Assembly: GCA_003153055.1 (NCBI GenBank)
Contig: PMBV01000361.1
Span: 1-5,511 of the forward strand
Reading direction: 5' to 3'
DNA length: 5,511 nt
Origin: Myxococcales bacterium
GTDB taxonomy: Bacteria; Myxococcota; Myxococcia; Myxococcales; Myxococcaceae
A program made the position numbers and the translations under genes. The notes beneath the pieces are model-generated. The model did not search any database and was not told the origin of the DNA. It worked only from the letters and a program-made list of their open reading frames with translations. Below are positions 1-5,511 of the stretch, one piece after another. Each line of letters starts with the position of its first letter. The stretch's first letter is position 1.

Positions 1-184
1 CCAACCACCGAGGTCGTCTGGCCAGCCCCTCCCCCGACCCTTGCCTCGAGCTGTTCCCGCGCTGAGGCCCAGCCCGCGCCCCGGCCAACGCTTCGACTGC
101 ATCCTCTCGCGCATCACCAACGGCACGACCCTCGACCCGAGGCCCATGGCTGGCGGGGGTGAGGTCCAAATGGAAGACGATTGA
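1..184 (+). CDS. Possible 3' end of a plus-strand gene, product unknown
   Basis: The frame whose first full codon is at base 2 is open for 60 codons and stops at TGA 182-184. The first half is rich in Pro and Arg. The second half looks more protein-like (for example FDCILSRITNGTTLDPRP) and ends in an acidic QMEDD. G or C fills the third position in most codons of the second half, as in the clearer genes here. No domain is recognised and there is no start inside the window. In such GC-rich DNA an open stretch of this size can occur by chance, and the minus strand is also open here, so the call is weak. If real, the gene converges on the minus-strand genes ending at 271. Confidence 0.25.
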   Translation, partial: QPPRSSGQPLPRPLPRAVPALRPSPRPGQRFDCILSRITNGTTLDPRPMAGGGEVQMEDD

Positions 185-270
185 GTAGACGAGAGCCTCG
201 CGGAGTTTGGGGCCGGGATGATGTTCCTCATCGCCACGGCGCGTGAACGTCCAACGGCGGACAGCTCAGG

Positions 271-339
271 CTACGGACCGCGAAGCTTGACACCGAGCGT
301 CGCCACCTTCTCCTTCCCAAAGTCAGAGTCGAGGCTCAC
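271..339 (-). other. Frame continuation of the small gene at 336-482
   Basis: The 48-codon gene above this stretch stops at TGA 338-336. In the -1 frame, reading goes on from GTG 339-337, which overlaps that stop as GTGA, for 22 codons to TAG 273-271. The peptide (SLDSDFGKEKVATLGVKLRGP after the GTG) is a believable charged protein tail, and about three quarters of its third codon positions are G or C. The likeliest reading is that it is the true C-terminus of the gene starting at 482, separated by a one-base deletion or a sequencing error. Restoring one base would give about 70 residues. Alternatives are a separate 22-residue coupled peptide, or chance. Confidence 0.35.
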
Positions 340-482
340 GAGGTCAAGGAGTCGACAGGGCGCCGAAGCCAGCGGAGTCGTTCTTCGATTTCCTCGGGCA
401 CAGGCTCGTACCGTGGGTCTGGAGCCAACTCGACGAGCTTGAGCAGGACGTTCAGCTGCGCGGTGACGGTCGAAGCACTCAC
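336..482 (-). CDS. Small unrecognised protein, 48 aa, probably cut short by a frameshift
   Basis: GTG at 482-480 opens a 48-codon frame ending at TGA 338-336. The start is well supported. An AAGGAAGG stretch at 494-487 gives a strong Shine-Dalgarno site 4-7 bases upstream, and the GTG overlaps the stop of the gene above (GTGA, 482-479), a sign of translational coupling. The product has an amphipathic stretch (AQLNVLLKLVELAPDP) and then a charged helix-like stretch (PEEIEERLRWLRR). It has no cysteine, signal peptide or membrane segment, so it is likely cytosolic. No family is recognised. Reading probably continued at 339-271 before a one-base loss. The coupling suggests a role tied to the protein encoded at 479-800. 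Reality of the frame is fairly likely; function is unknown. Confidence 0.5.
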   Translation of the reverse strand: MSASTVTAQLNVLLKLVELAPDPRYEPVPEEIEERLRWLRRPVDSLTS

Positions 483-800
483 GATGCCTTCCTTCCGCGA
501 CGGACCCCGAAATACCGAGTTCCTCCGTGATCCGCGGAGATCACTTGGCAGCCGGACATCGTGTCGTGCTCAAGCGCACTGAGTGCGCTCAGGTAGCTTC
601 GAGGAGCGGCGACCGGCCGTGGGCGCGACGCGACGCTCGGCCAGAACCAGCGCAGGCACATCCGCGGCGGTGATACCTTCGATCGCTTCGATAATCTCCA
701 GAACCGAAAAGGCCTCGTCGGATCGAGACTCAAGGAACCCCACGATGCGGCCGGCCAGGGGCTGGGCGGCTTTCTCGAGTTCGGCGATCGGAATCGGCAT
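479..800 (-). pseudogene. Frameshifted small protein, winged-helix-like (unconfirmed)
   Basis: ATG 800-798 starts a convincing N-terminal half (MPIPIAELEKAAQPLAGRIV, then SVLEIIEAIEGITAADVPAL). In that frame the end turns into Arg/Ser/Pro-rich text and stops at 572-570. In the +1 frame, from about base 605, a convincing C-terminal half appears (YLSALSALEHDTMSG, then GGTRYFGVRR), ending at TGA 481-479. That stop overlaps the next gene's GTG, which supports the second frame as the native end. The span of 322 bases is one more than a multiple of three, as expected from a single inserted base between about 660 and 600; the repaired product would be about 106 residues. Helices followed by a short strand, turn and strand resemble a winged-helix DNA-binding fold, but this is inference from pattern. 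ATG 815 is an alternative start; neither has a clear ribosome site. A sequencing error or programmed frameshift is also possible. Confidence 0.5.
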
Positions 801-918
801 GGCGCTCGGCAACATACCAGCGAAACGATGCTCAGCGAGCGAGCAGCTCCCTTCACGTGTCGCGGGCGCGTGCTCGCCCGGCTCCAGAGGACTGGGCATC
901 CGAGAACGGCCTCGTTCC

Positions 919-1716
919 CTACTGAATTGACGAGCCGGCGCCGAACAGGCGACTGACGCTGACCTCGAGTTGGCTGCGCACGAAGCGGATGAGAGTGTCG
1001 ACCTCGCCGGAGCCGACACCGGCGCGAACCGCGAACTCCTTCCTCACGTCGGCCAGGAAGGCCTCGCGGGCCGTGGCCAACCACCGCGAGATGGTGGCTC
1101 GGTGCACGTTCCACGCTCGAGCCAAGCCTTCGAGACCGACGCCCTCGAGGTAATGGAGCGTGAGGAGGGTCCGGCTCCTGTGGTCGAGCTTTCCGCTGGC
1201 CGATCGAATGGCGAGGCCGAGGTCACCGGCGAGGCGCGCCTTCAATGGCCCGAGCTCGGGCGAGCTGCTCGATTGAATCTCGGCGATGGCGAACTCCGCG
1301 AGGTCTGGCGCCACGGAGGGGGGCCCGCGGGCTGCGAGCTCACGCGCGGTGCGCACCACGATGACGTGAACCCAGGCAGCCAAGGGCCCGAGGGCCGCGT
1401 ACTCCGTGATGCGCGCCGGCCGCCCTGGTTGTGCGACCGCCACCAGCTCGAGCACCCGAGACTCCACGTCGGTCGAGCGCTGTGCTTCGTCTCGGAGGGT
1501 GCGTGTCGCGCGAGCGACCTGGGTCTGGAGCCACCGGAGGGAGGCGTCGTCGCCAGCCTCGATGCCGGCCGCGAGGAGCACGTCGAGGGCCAGCTTCGGG
1601 TCGAGGTCTCGGGAGGCCGCGCGGGTCGCCCACGCTCGCTCGAAGGCGGCGAATTCGATACGAGCGCCCGGCGTTTCTCGTACCGCCGCCCCATAGAGCG
1701 CCTCGACGTCGGTCAC
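919..1716 (-). CDS. Sigma-70 family RNA polymerase sigma factor (Myxococcales type)
   Basis: This 265-residue protein is read as a sigma factor that would direct RNA polymerase to a specific promoter set. The N-terminal 90 residues are helical and lineage-specific. Residues about 105-130 (EYAALGPLAAWVHVIVVRTA) resemble region 2, which binds core polymerase and the -10 element. Residues about 176-222 form region 4, with a helix-turn-helix (LEGLARAWNVHRATISRWLATAREAF) for the -35 element. The C-terminus (IRFVRSQLEVSVSRLF) matches my memory of the Myxococcales sigma family TIGR03001; no search was done. GTG 1716 was chosen over an open frame reaching 2019 because the extra residues are Arg-rich shadow text. 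The start also overlaps the upstream stop as GTGA, and GGGGTGA at 1727-1721 is a fair ribosome site; GTG 1719 is an alternative. No anti-sigma gene follows; the divergent kinase carries the only anti-sigma-like finger. Confidence 0.85.
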   Translation of the reverse strand: MTDVEALYGAAVRETPGARIEFAAFERAWATRAASRDLDPKLALDVLLAAGIEAGDDASLRWLQTQVARATRTLRDEAQRSTDVESRVLELVAVAQPGRPARITEYAALGPLAAWVHVIVVRTARELAARGPPSVAPDLAEFAIAEIQSSSSPELGPLKARLAGDLGLAIRSASGKLDHRSRTLLTLHYLEGVGLEGLARAWNVHRATISRWLATAREAFLADVRKEFAVRAGVGSGEVDTLIRFVRSQLEVSVSRLFGAGSSIQ

Positions 1717-2645
1717 CACGTCACCCCGAAGGCCGCCACCAGGCCACCGCTCGTCGGTGCGACCGTGGCGGCGATCGTCTCTCGGCCGAGGAGCCAGGAG
1801 GTCACCAGCGCGGCGACGCCCACCGCGATCCCGCTGAGGCACACCGGCAACACGACTTGGGCAACGCCGTACTCGCGGCGTGTCACGGTCGGGTTGGCTT
1901 CGTCGGGGCCTCCCACCTGCTGGCGACCGACGCGCGTGTAGACGTCGAGTGAATAGACGGCGCCCGAGAGGGCCCCGGCGGTGACGGCAGCTCCCGCAAT
2001 CATGCCTGCGACACCCCACGGGCGCAGGCGCCAGCGCTCCGACACCGCTGATTGCGCGGCCGGTGGGAGTCCGACAGGGACCTCGTTGACGACCGGCGCC
2101 GCTGCGACCGGCGCACGCACAGCCTCGAGCACGAGCACTTCGCCAGGCCGTGCGAGCGTGACTTCCCGTTCGAGGGCACCCACCCGCAGGCTGTACCTCC
2201 CGGGGAGGAGGGCGATGAGGCCCGGCTCCACCTCGACGGCCGGCTCCTGAGTGCCGTCGGGGAGTCTGGTGAGCTCGACCGACTCCCCTGGGGCGTGGGC
2301 GACACGAAGGAACCCCAGGCTCTGGTGAAGCACATTCCTCCGAGTCTTCGCGATGTCCTCGCGCCGACGATCTCCCTTCTTTTTCGCCTCGGCCTCGACC
2401 TCGCCGAACGTCCGCATCGCACGGGGGAGCTCACCGGTCTTCTCGAGGCAGTCGGCGAGGTTGAGGAGGGTGCCAAGGGCAGGCTCCAGACGGTAGCTCT
2501 CCTCGAGGAGCGGACAGGCCGGTGAGAACTTGCCCTCGGCGATGAGGGCGCGGGCTTCGCGGAACAGGCGCTCCGCGTCGACCGACGACTGGGCCAGGGA
2601 CACGCCGCTGGAAAAGAGGAGAATGATGCTCACGACGCACCGCAT
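1713..2645 (-). CDS. Exported TPR protein with a PEGA-like domain and C-terminal hydrophobic segments
   Basis: The 310-residue product begins with a signal peptide (MRCVVSIILLFSSGVSLAQS; likely cleavage after Ala18). Residues about 23-105 hold helical TPR-like repeats (AERLFREARALIAEGKFSPA, then LGTLLNLADCLEKTGELPRA), a protein-binding scaffold. Residues about 110-175 look like a small beta domain of PEGA type (LLPGRYSLRVG), and an Ala/Pro/Val linker follows. Two hydrophobic segments (about 210-232 and 262-287) probably anchor the C-terminus in the inner membrane, leaving the TPR part in the periplasm. This layout recurs in myxobacterial proteins near kinases or sigma factors; that is recollection, not a search. 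It is the first gene of a coupled pair with the sigma factor (four-base overlap). No ribosome site precedes ATG 2645, so a leaderless transcript is possible. The exact role is unknown. Confidence 0.8.
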   Translation of the reverse strand: MRCVVSIILLFSSGVSLAQSSVDAERLFREARALIAEGKFSPACPLLEESYRLEPALGTLLNLADCLEKTGELPRAMRTFGEVEAEAKKKGDRRREDIAKTRRNVLHQSLGFLRVAHAPGESVELTRLPDGTQEPAVEVEPGLIALLPGRYSLRVGALEREVTLARPGEVLVLEAVRAPVAAAPVVNEVPVGLPPAAQSAVSERWRLRPWGVAGMIAGAAVTAGALSGAVYSLDVYTRVGRQQVGGPDEANPTVTRREYGVAQVVLPVCLSGIAVGVAALVTSWLLGRETIAATVAPTSGGLVAAFGVTW

Positions 2646-2708
2646 GGCGGCGCAACATAGCTCAGGCGCGTCGGGCGACAGGAGCTATGCCATAATGCGT
2701 GCCCTGTC
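2646..2708. promoter_or_regulatory. Divergent control region between the sigma/TPR pair and the kinase gene
   Basis: Only 63 bases separate the two divergent starts, so both promoters must lie here or inside the genes. On the plus strand, CATAAT at 2691-2696 matches five of six bases of a -10 box; transcription from it would start near 2703, almost at the kinase GTG. No good -35 box lies at the right distance. On the minus strand, TATGTT at about 2659-2654 is a weaker -10-like site close to the ATG. With such little space, one regulator, perhaps the sigma factor itself, could affect both directions; this is inference. Confidence 0.5.
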
Positions 2709-2712
2709 GTGA
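2695..2712 (+). other. Possible five-residue leader ORF coupled to the kinase start
   Basis: AGGAG at 2680-2684 is the only good ribosome site upstream of the kinase, but it lies 24 bases before GTG 2709, too far to serve it. It is 10 bases before ATG 2695, which encodes MRALS and stops at TGA 2710-2712, overlapping the kinase GTG as GTGA. A still smaller ATG-CCA-TAA frame (2687-2695) overlaps this ATG as TAATG. Ribosomes could therefore load at AGGAG and restart on the kinase. A -10-like CATAAT overlaps the same bases and would remove the leader from the transcript, so only one of the two readings can hold. Chance is also possible. Confidence 0.3.
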
Positions 2713-4097
2713 AAGTGCCCACCCCATGCCCTGATGAGAATCGACTCTCGGCGTGGGCTCTGGGGTTCTGTTCTGGCGAGGAAAGCCAGGAGCTGAGCGC
2801 TCACGTTGAAAACTGTGACGCCTGTCGGGGCGCCTTCGCCGCGCTCGCACGGACGAACGAGCCTCCTCCGACGATGGGTCCTCTGGTCTCTGGTGGGTTG
2901 ATACCCGCGCTCCCAGCGAGCCGCGGCGACGTCATCGCCGGCAAGTACGAGGTCGGTGAGGCCATCGGCGCGGGTGGCATGGGCGTCGTCTTTCGGGCGC
3001 GACACCTCCAGCTGAACACGACGGTGGCGCTGAAGTTCATTCGGCCCGAGCACGCCTCCGACGCGGGCGTCGCTTCGCGGTTCCTTCGCGAGGCGCGCGC
3101 GGCCTCGAGGCTCAGGTCGCCGCACGCCAACCACGTGCTCGATCTCGGGTACCTCCCCAGCGGTGCGCCCTACATGGTGATGGAGTACCTCGAAGGAGAG
3201 ACGGTCGAGGCGCGACTCCGCCGCCTCGGGGGAATTCCCGAGCGGGAGGTCGCTGCACTGGTGTGTCAAGCGCTCGACGCACTCGGGGAGGCGCATGCCC
3301 TCGGCATCGTGCACCGCGACCTCAAGCCAGCGAACTTGTTTCTCCAGTCGCGTGTCGGCGGCAGTCAGTCTTTGTCAGTGCTCGACTTCGGGGTCGCCAA
3401 GTCGATGAACCCAGACATCGAGCACGGCCTCGAACAGACGGCTCTTCGCACACTCGTCGGCTCGCCGGCCTTCATGGCTCCCGAGCAACTGGTGCAAGGC
3501 GCTCGGGTCGACGCACGGGTGGACATCTGGGCGATGGGTTGCACGATTCAAGCAATGCTGGCGGGCTCGCCGCCCTTCGCAGGCGCCGACCTCGTCGACC
3601 TCATCTGGGCCATTCGCAATCGGCCGCCGCGAGAGCTGCCCCCGGCGGTCTCGCGAGGCATGCGGGCCTGCGTGCGCCGATGTCTGAGAAGAAACCCCGC
3701 TGAACGCTTCCAGTCCACGAGCGAGTTGCGTCAGGCACTGGAGCCGCTGGCGATGGAGCCTGAGCGTGCCAGCCCTCGCCGCCGACTCGGGGCCCTCGCG
3801 GTGGGAGCGGCGCTGGTCGCGTCTGCCCTCGCCACGGCTGCCTGGCGACGGAGCCCCGAGGTCCCGGCGGCCCCACCCATTCGCGGCCCGGAGCAGGAGG
3901 TGACGGCAACACCGCTCCCCACTGTGCGGCCTCCGCCTCCACAGGTCCTCGAGCCGAAGGATGAGGCGCCGCCTCCCAGCCCGAAGCCCTCGGCTCCTCC
4001 CATCAAGCGGGTGGCTGCCAGTTTGGCCCCACGCACCTCAAGACCGCCCCCGCCACCACGCCCCGACGCCGGTGATCCATTCGAGGACAGGTTCTAG
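2709..4097 (+). CDS. Membrane Ser/Thr protein kinase with N-terminal anti-sigma-type zinc finger
   Basis: This 462-residue protein should phosphorylate Ser/Thr residues on protein partners. Residues 7-39 (C7, H32-x3-C36-x2-C39) match the zf-HC2 zinc finger of anti-sigma factors. The kinase domain, about 80-345, has all key parts: glycine loop GAGGMG (87-92), ATP-binding Lys109, helix-C Glu128, HRDLKPAN with catalytic Asp204, metal-binding DFG Asp226, an activation loop with Thr244, Thr248 and Ser252, and APE at 257-259. It is an RD-type kinase, so activation-loop phosphorylation is expected. One membrane span lies at about 359-378 after an Arg-rich stop, followed by an 80-residue Pro-rich tail, presumably periplasmic, with no recognisable sensor domain. 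It ends in DPFEDRF. GTG 2709 puts the first zinc Cys at residue 7, usual for this layout; GTG 2715 is an alternative. The finger and the divergent sigma gene suggest a sigma partner, which is untested. Confidence 0.92.
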   Translation: MKVPTPCPDENRLSAWALGFCSGEESQELSAHVENCDACRGAFAALARTNEPPPTMGPLVSGGLIPALPASRGDVIAGKYEVGEAIGAGGMGVVFRARHLQLNTTVALKFIRPEHASDAGVASRFLREARAASRLRSPHANHVLDLGYLPSGAPYMVMEYLEGETVEARLRRLGGIPEREVAALVCQALDALGEAHALGIVHRDLKPANLFLQSRVGGSQSLSVLDFGVAKSMNPDIEHGLEQTALRTLVGSPAFMAPEQLVQGARVDARVDIWAMGCTIQAMLAGSPPFAGADLVDLIWAIRNRPPRELPPAVSRGMRACVRRCLRRNPAERFQSTSELRQALEPLAMEPERASPRRRLGALAVGAALVASALATAAWRRSPEVPAAPPIRGPEQEVTATPLPTVRPPPPQVLEPKDEAPPPSPKPSAPPIKRVAASLAPRTSRPPPPPRPDAGDPFEDRF

Positions 4098-4167
4098 GAA
4101 TGGCCCGGGTTTCCTCCATCTTTTGGCGAAAAATGCAGCAGAAACTCTGGAAGGCCCACAGCACGTC

Positions 4168-4740
4168 ATGAACAGACTCCTCGGATTGGTGGTGGTCTCC
4201 TCCCTCGCCGGCTGTGCGCCGTTCGAGCGCTTCGAGTGCGATTTCTTGACTGGCGAGGACTGCGACGGCGGCAATGGGCGCGGTGGTGGCTACGCGGCCG
4301 GAGGTGGCTACGCGTATGGCGGTGGCTACGCGGCCGGAGGTGGCTTCGCGTATGGCGGCGGCTACGCGACGGGCGGTGGCTACGCGACGGGTGGTGGCTA
4401 CGCACCCGCTGAATGCGGCAGTGCGGTCGTGGCACCGACGCCGGAAATGGGAGTCATCTCGGGGATGCCGACCGTGCCTGCTGCGACGGGCACCTCTTCT
4501 GTCGTGACCGACTCGAACGAACGCGGCTCAGCGACTGTGATGGGAATGGTCGTACAGCCACGCGCTCCGATGTTCTCGGAGAATCGCTCCACTGAGTACA
4601 TCCTGGTCGGCGCCGATCAACCATCCGTTTCCTTCACCGGGATGGTCATTGACCGGGTCACCACGTTCTCCGCCGCGGGACGGGACGTTGATTGGATATC
4701 GGGAGTCACCGCCATACCACCGACTCATCCGCTTGGCTGA
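4168..4740 (+). CDS. Lipoprotein with GGG(Y/F)AX repeats
   Basis: The 190-residue product starts with a lipoprotein signal (MNRLLGLVVVSSLAGC; lipobox LAGC, lipidated Cys16). Residue +2 is Ala, not Asp, so outer-membrane delivery is the default guess. Residues 17-38 are acidic with Cys24 and Cys32. Residues 39-80 are seven copies of GGG(Y/F)AX, probably a flexible Gly/Tyr linker or surface segment. Residues 84-190 are Ser/Thr/Val-rich and probably beta-structured (EYILVGADQPSVSFTGMVID), without a recognised family. The ATG at 4168 was preferred to an open frame back to 3961 because the lipobox starts there and the upstream part overlaps the kinase gene. A GGAAGG stretch at 4149-4154 is a weak, rather distant ribosome site. 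The gene lies 70 bases after the kinase on the same strand and may share its transcript. The C-terminus (TAIPPTHPLG) ends abruptly. Function unknown. Confidence 0.75.
   Translation: MNRLLGLVVVSSLAGCAPFERFECDFLTGEDCDGGNGRGGGYAAGGGYAYGGGYAAGGGFAYGGGYATGGGYATGGGYAPAECGSAVVAPTPEMGVISGMPTVPAATGTSSVVTDSNERGSATVMGMVVQPRAPMFSENRSTEYILVGADQPSVSFTGMVIDRVTTFSAAGRDVDWISGVTAIPPTHPLG
4282..4407 (+). repeat. Seven 18-bp tandem repeats coding GGG(Y/F)AX
   Basis: Seven in-frame 18-bp units follow the pattern GGN-GGY-GGC-TWC-GCN-NNN. The sixth residue runs Ala, Tyr, Ala, Tyr, Thr, Thr, Pro. Units 1-2 and 3-4 form a duplicated 36-bp dimer differing at only two bases (a third codon base, and TAC to TTC, which gives Phe in unit 4). 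Units 5 and 6 differ at one base. The near identity points to recent slippage or unequal exchange, so copy number may vary among strains. Confidence 0.9.
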
Positions 4741-4750
4741 TCTACTCCCT

Positions 4751-4770
4751 GCGCTGACCAATCAGAACGC
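4751..4770. terminator. Weak hairpin in the convergent gap, possible terminator
   Basis: In the 46-bp gap between the converging lipoprotein and MFS genes, GCGCTGA and TCAG-AA-CGC can pair around a CCAA loop, giving seven pairs with a two-base bulge. There is no T-run on either side, so it is not a standard intrinsic terminator. Its place between two gene ends is the main support. Confidence 0.2.
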
Positions 4771-4786
4771 GCCTCCGAATGTCGTC

Positions 4787-5511
4787 TCATTCGTGCTCGT
4801 AGGTGCCGATGTCTCGGTCTCGAGTCTCCTTGAGGAAGATCGCCCCCACGACGAACGTCAGCAGAGCCACGACGACCGGGTACCAGAGGCCGTAATAGAT
4901 GTCGCCGGTCAGCGCAACCATCGCCGTGGCCGTCAGCGGAAGCATGCCGCCGAACCACCCGTTGCCGATGTGGTACGGCAACGACATCGACGTGTACCGA
5001 ATACGGGTGGGGAACAGCTCGACCAAGAACGCGGCGATGGGCCCGTACACCATGGTCACGTAGATGAGGAAGACGAAGAGGATGAGCAGCGTCACCGGGT
5101 AGTTCACCTTGTCGAGGGCGGCCTTCTCCGGGTACCCCTTGTCTTTGAGTGCCTGCTTCAGCGCCGCCTCGTCGAAGCCGTCGATGGTGACCTCGTTGAG
5201 GCCGATGACGACTTCCTTGCCTGGCACCTGGGGCAGTGATTCGAAGTTGAGGCCCTGCTTGGTCATGAAGTCGCGGGCCTTGTCGGCGGTGCTGAACTGG
5301 CTCCAGGGACCGACGAAGAGGTTGAAGTGGTGGGTGGCGGGATCCGACGCGACGGTGACCTTCGTCCGTTCCTGGAAAGCCTCGAGCGCCGGGTTGACGA
5401 AGTGGGTCAGCGCCTTGAACAGCGGGAAGTACGTCATCGCGGCGATGAGGCAGCCCGCAAGGATGATTTTGAGTCGGCCGATGCGGTCCGACAGCCAGCC
5501 GAAGAAGATGA
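4787..5511 (-). CDS. MFS transporter, metabolite:H+ symporter type, C-terminal part
   Basis: This is the last 240 residues of a secondary transporter expected to bring a small metabolite across the inner membrane with protons; the substrate cannot be told. The 5' part lies beyond base 5511. Numbering from the first full codon (5509), residues 4-14 are GWLSDRIGRLK, the MFS loop 8-9 motif. One membrane segment follows at about 15-33, then an insert of about 100 residues (34-136), presumably periplasmic, and three more segments at about 138-163, 172-200 and 206-228. The cytoplasmic loop ELFPTRIRYTS and the segment YHIGNGWFGG are strongly reminiscent of ProP/KgtP/ShiA-like symporters. The protein ends EHE, with TGA at 4789-4787. 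It converges on the lipoprotein gene and shows no link to the kinase/sigma module. An internal ATG at 5437 is not the true start, because the frame and motif extend upstream. Confidence 0.9.
   Translation of the reverse strand, partial: IFFGWLSDRIGRLKIILAGCLIAAMTYFPLFKALTHFVNPALEAFQERTKVTVASDPATHHFNLFVGPWSQFSTADKARDFMTKQGLNFESLPQVPGKEVVIGLNEVTIDGFDEAALKQALKDKGYPEKAALDKVNYPVTLLILFVFLIYVTMVYGPIAAFLVELFPTRIRYTSMSLPYHIGNGWFGGMLPLTATAMVALTGDIYYGLWYPVVVALLTFVVGAIFLKETRDRDIGTYEHE

Noticed and set aside
217..232. GATGA/TCATC inverted repeat near the convergent gene ends
   Set aside because: The five-pair stem with a six-base loop and no T-run is too weak to call a terminator.
1..270. Minus-strand frame open from 270 to the window edge
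   Set aside because: It has no ribosome site, and the translation is Ser/Arg/Gly/Pro-rich without domain-like segments.
218..442. 74-codon plus-strand open frame
   Set aside because: It is opposite the small minus-strand gene pair, has no ribosome site, and its Ser/Arg-rich translation looks non-coding.
863..880. Six-pair GC hairpin in the 118-bp gap after the sigma factor stop
   Set aside because: The stem (CGGGCG/CGCCCG) is short and has no T-run on the minus-strand side; in such GC-rich DNA it is expected by chance. The gap shows no other signal.
970..1941. 323-codon plus-strand open frame
   Set aside because: It lies antisense to the sigma factor and TPR genes, which have clear domain content; its own translation has no recognisable domain and is a GC-rich shadow.
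1717..2019. N-terminal extension of the sigma factor frame to ATG 2019
   Set aside because: The extra 100 residues are Arg-rich text out of frame within the TPR gene; the coupled GTG at 1716 explains the start better.
4133..4171. 12-codon ORF overlapping the lipoprotein start as ATGA
   Set aside because: It has no ribosome site and no protein-like features; an overlap of this kind is easily produced by chance.
4649..5239. 196-codon plus-strand open frame
   Set aside because: It is antisense to the MFS gene, with His/Arg/Asp-rich text typical of a reverse-strand shadow.

Overview
The window looks like a piece of a high-GC genome from the Myxococcota (myxobacteria). The evidence is lineage-typical gene types: a sigma-70 factor of the kind expanded in Myxococcales, a secreted TPR plus beta-domain protein with two C-terminal hydrophobic segments, and a Ser/Thr kinase with an N-terminal anti-sigma-type zinc finger, one membrane span and a Pro-rich tail. 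GTG starts and four-base GTGA gene overlaps are common. All identifications come from reading the translations; no search was run.

Layout, left to right. Bases 1-184 hold a possible 3' end of a plus-strand gene, weakly supported. Bases 271-482 and 479-800 (both minus) hold two small unrecognised genes that overlap by GTGA. Each seems to run on in a second reading frame, so they look frameshifted. Bases 919-1716 and 1713-2645 (both minus) are a translationally coupled pair: an exported TPR protein (upstream) and the sigma factor (downstream). A 63-bp divergent control region (2646-2708) separates them from the plus-strand kinase gene (2709-4097). Next comes a plus-strand lipoprotein gene (4168-4740) with seven GGG(Y/F)AX repeats. 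Its end converges on the C-terminal part of an MFS transporter of the metabolite:H+ symporter type (4787-5511, minus, cut by the window edge).

Functional reading. The centre of interest is the divergent module: an envelope TPR protein and sigma factor in one operon, facing a membrane kinase whose cytoplasmic N-terminus carries an HxxxCxxC zinc-finger motif like those of anti-sigma factors. A plausible but untested model is that the kinase binds or phosphorylates the sigma factor, with the TPR protein acting in the envelope. The lipoprotein may belong to the same locus. The MFS transporter is probably unrelated.
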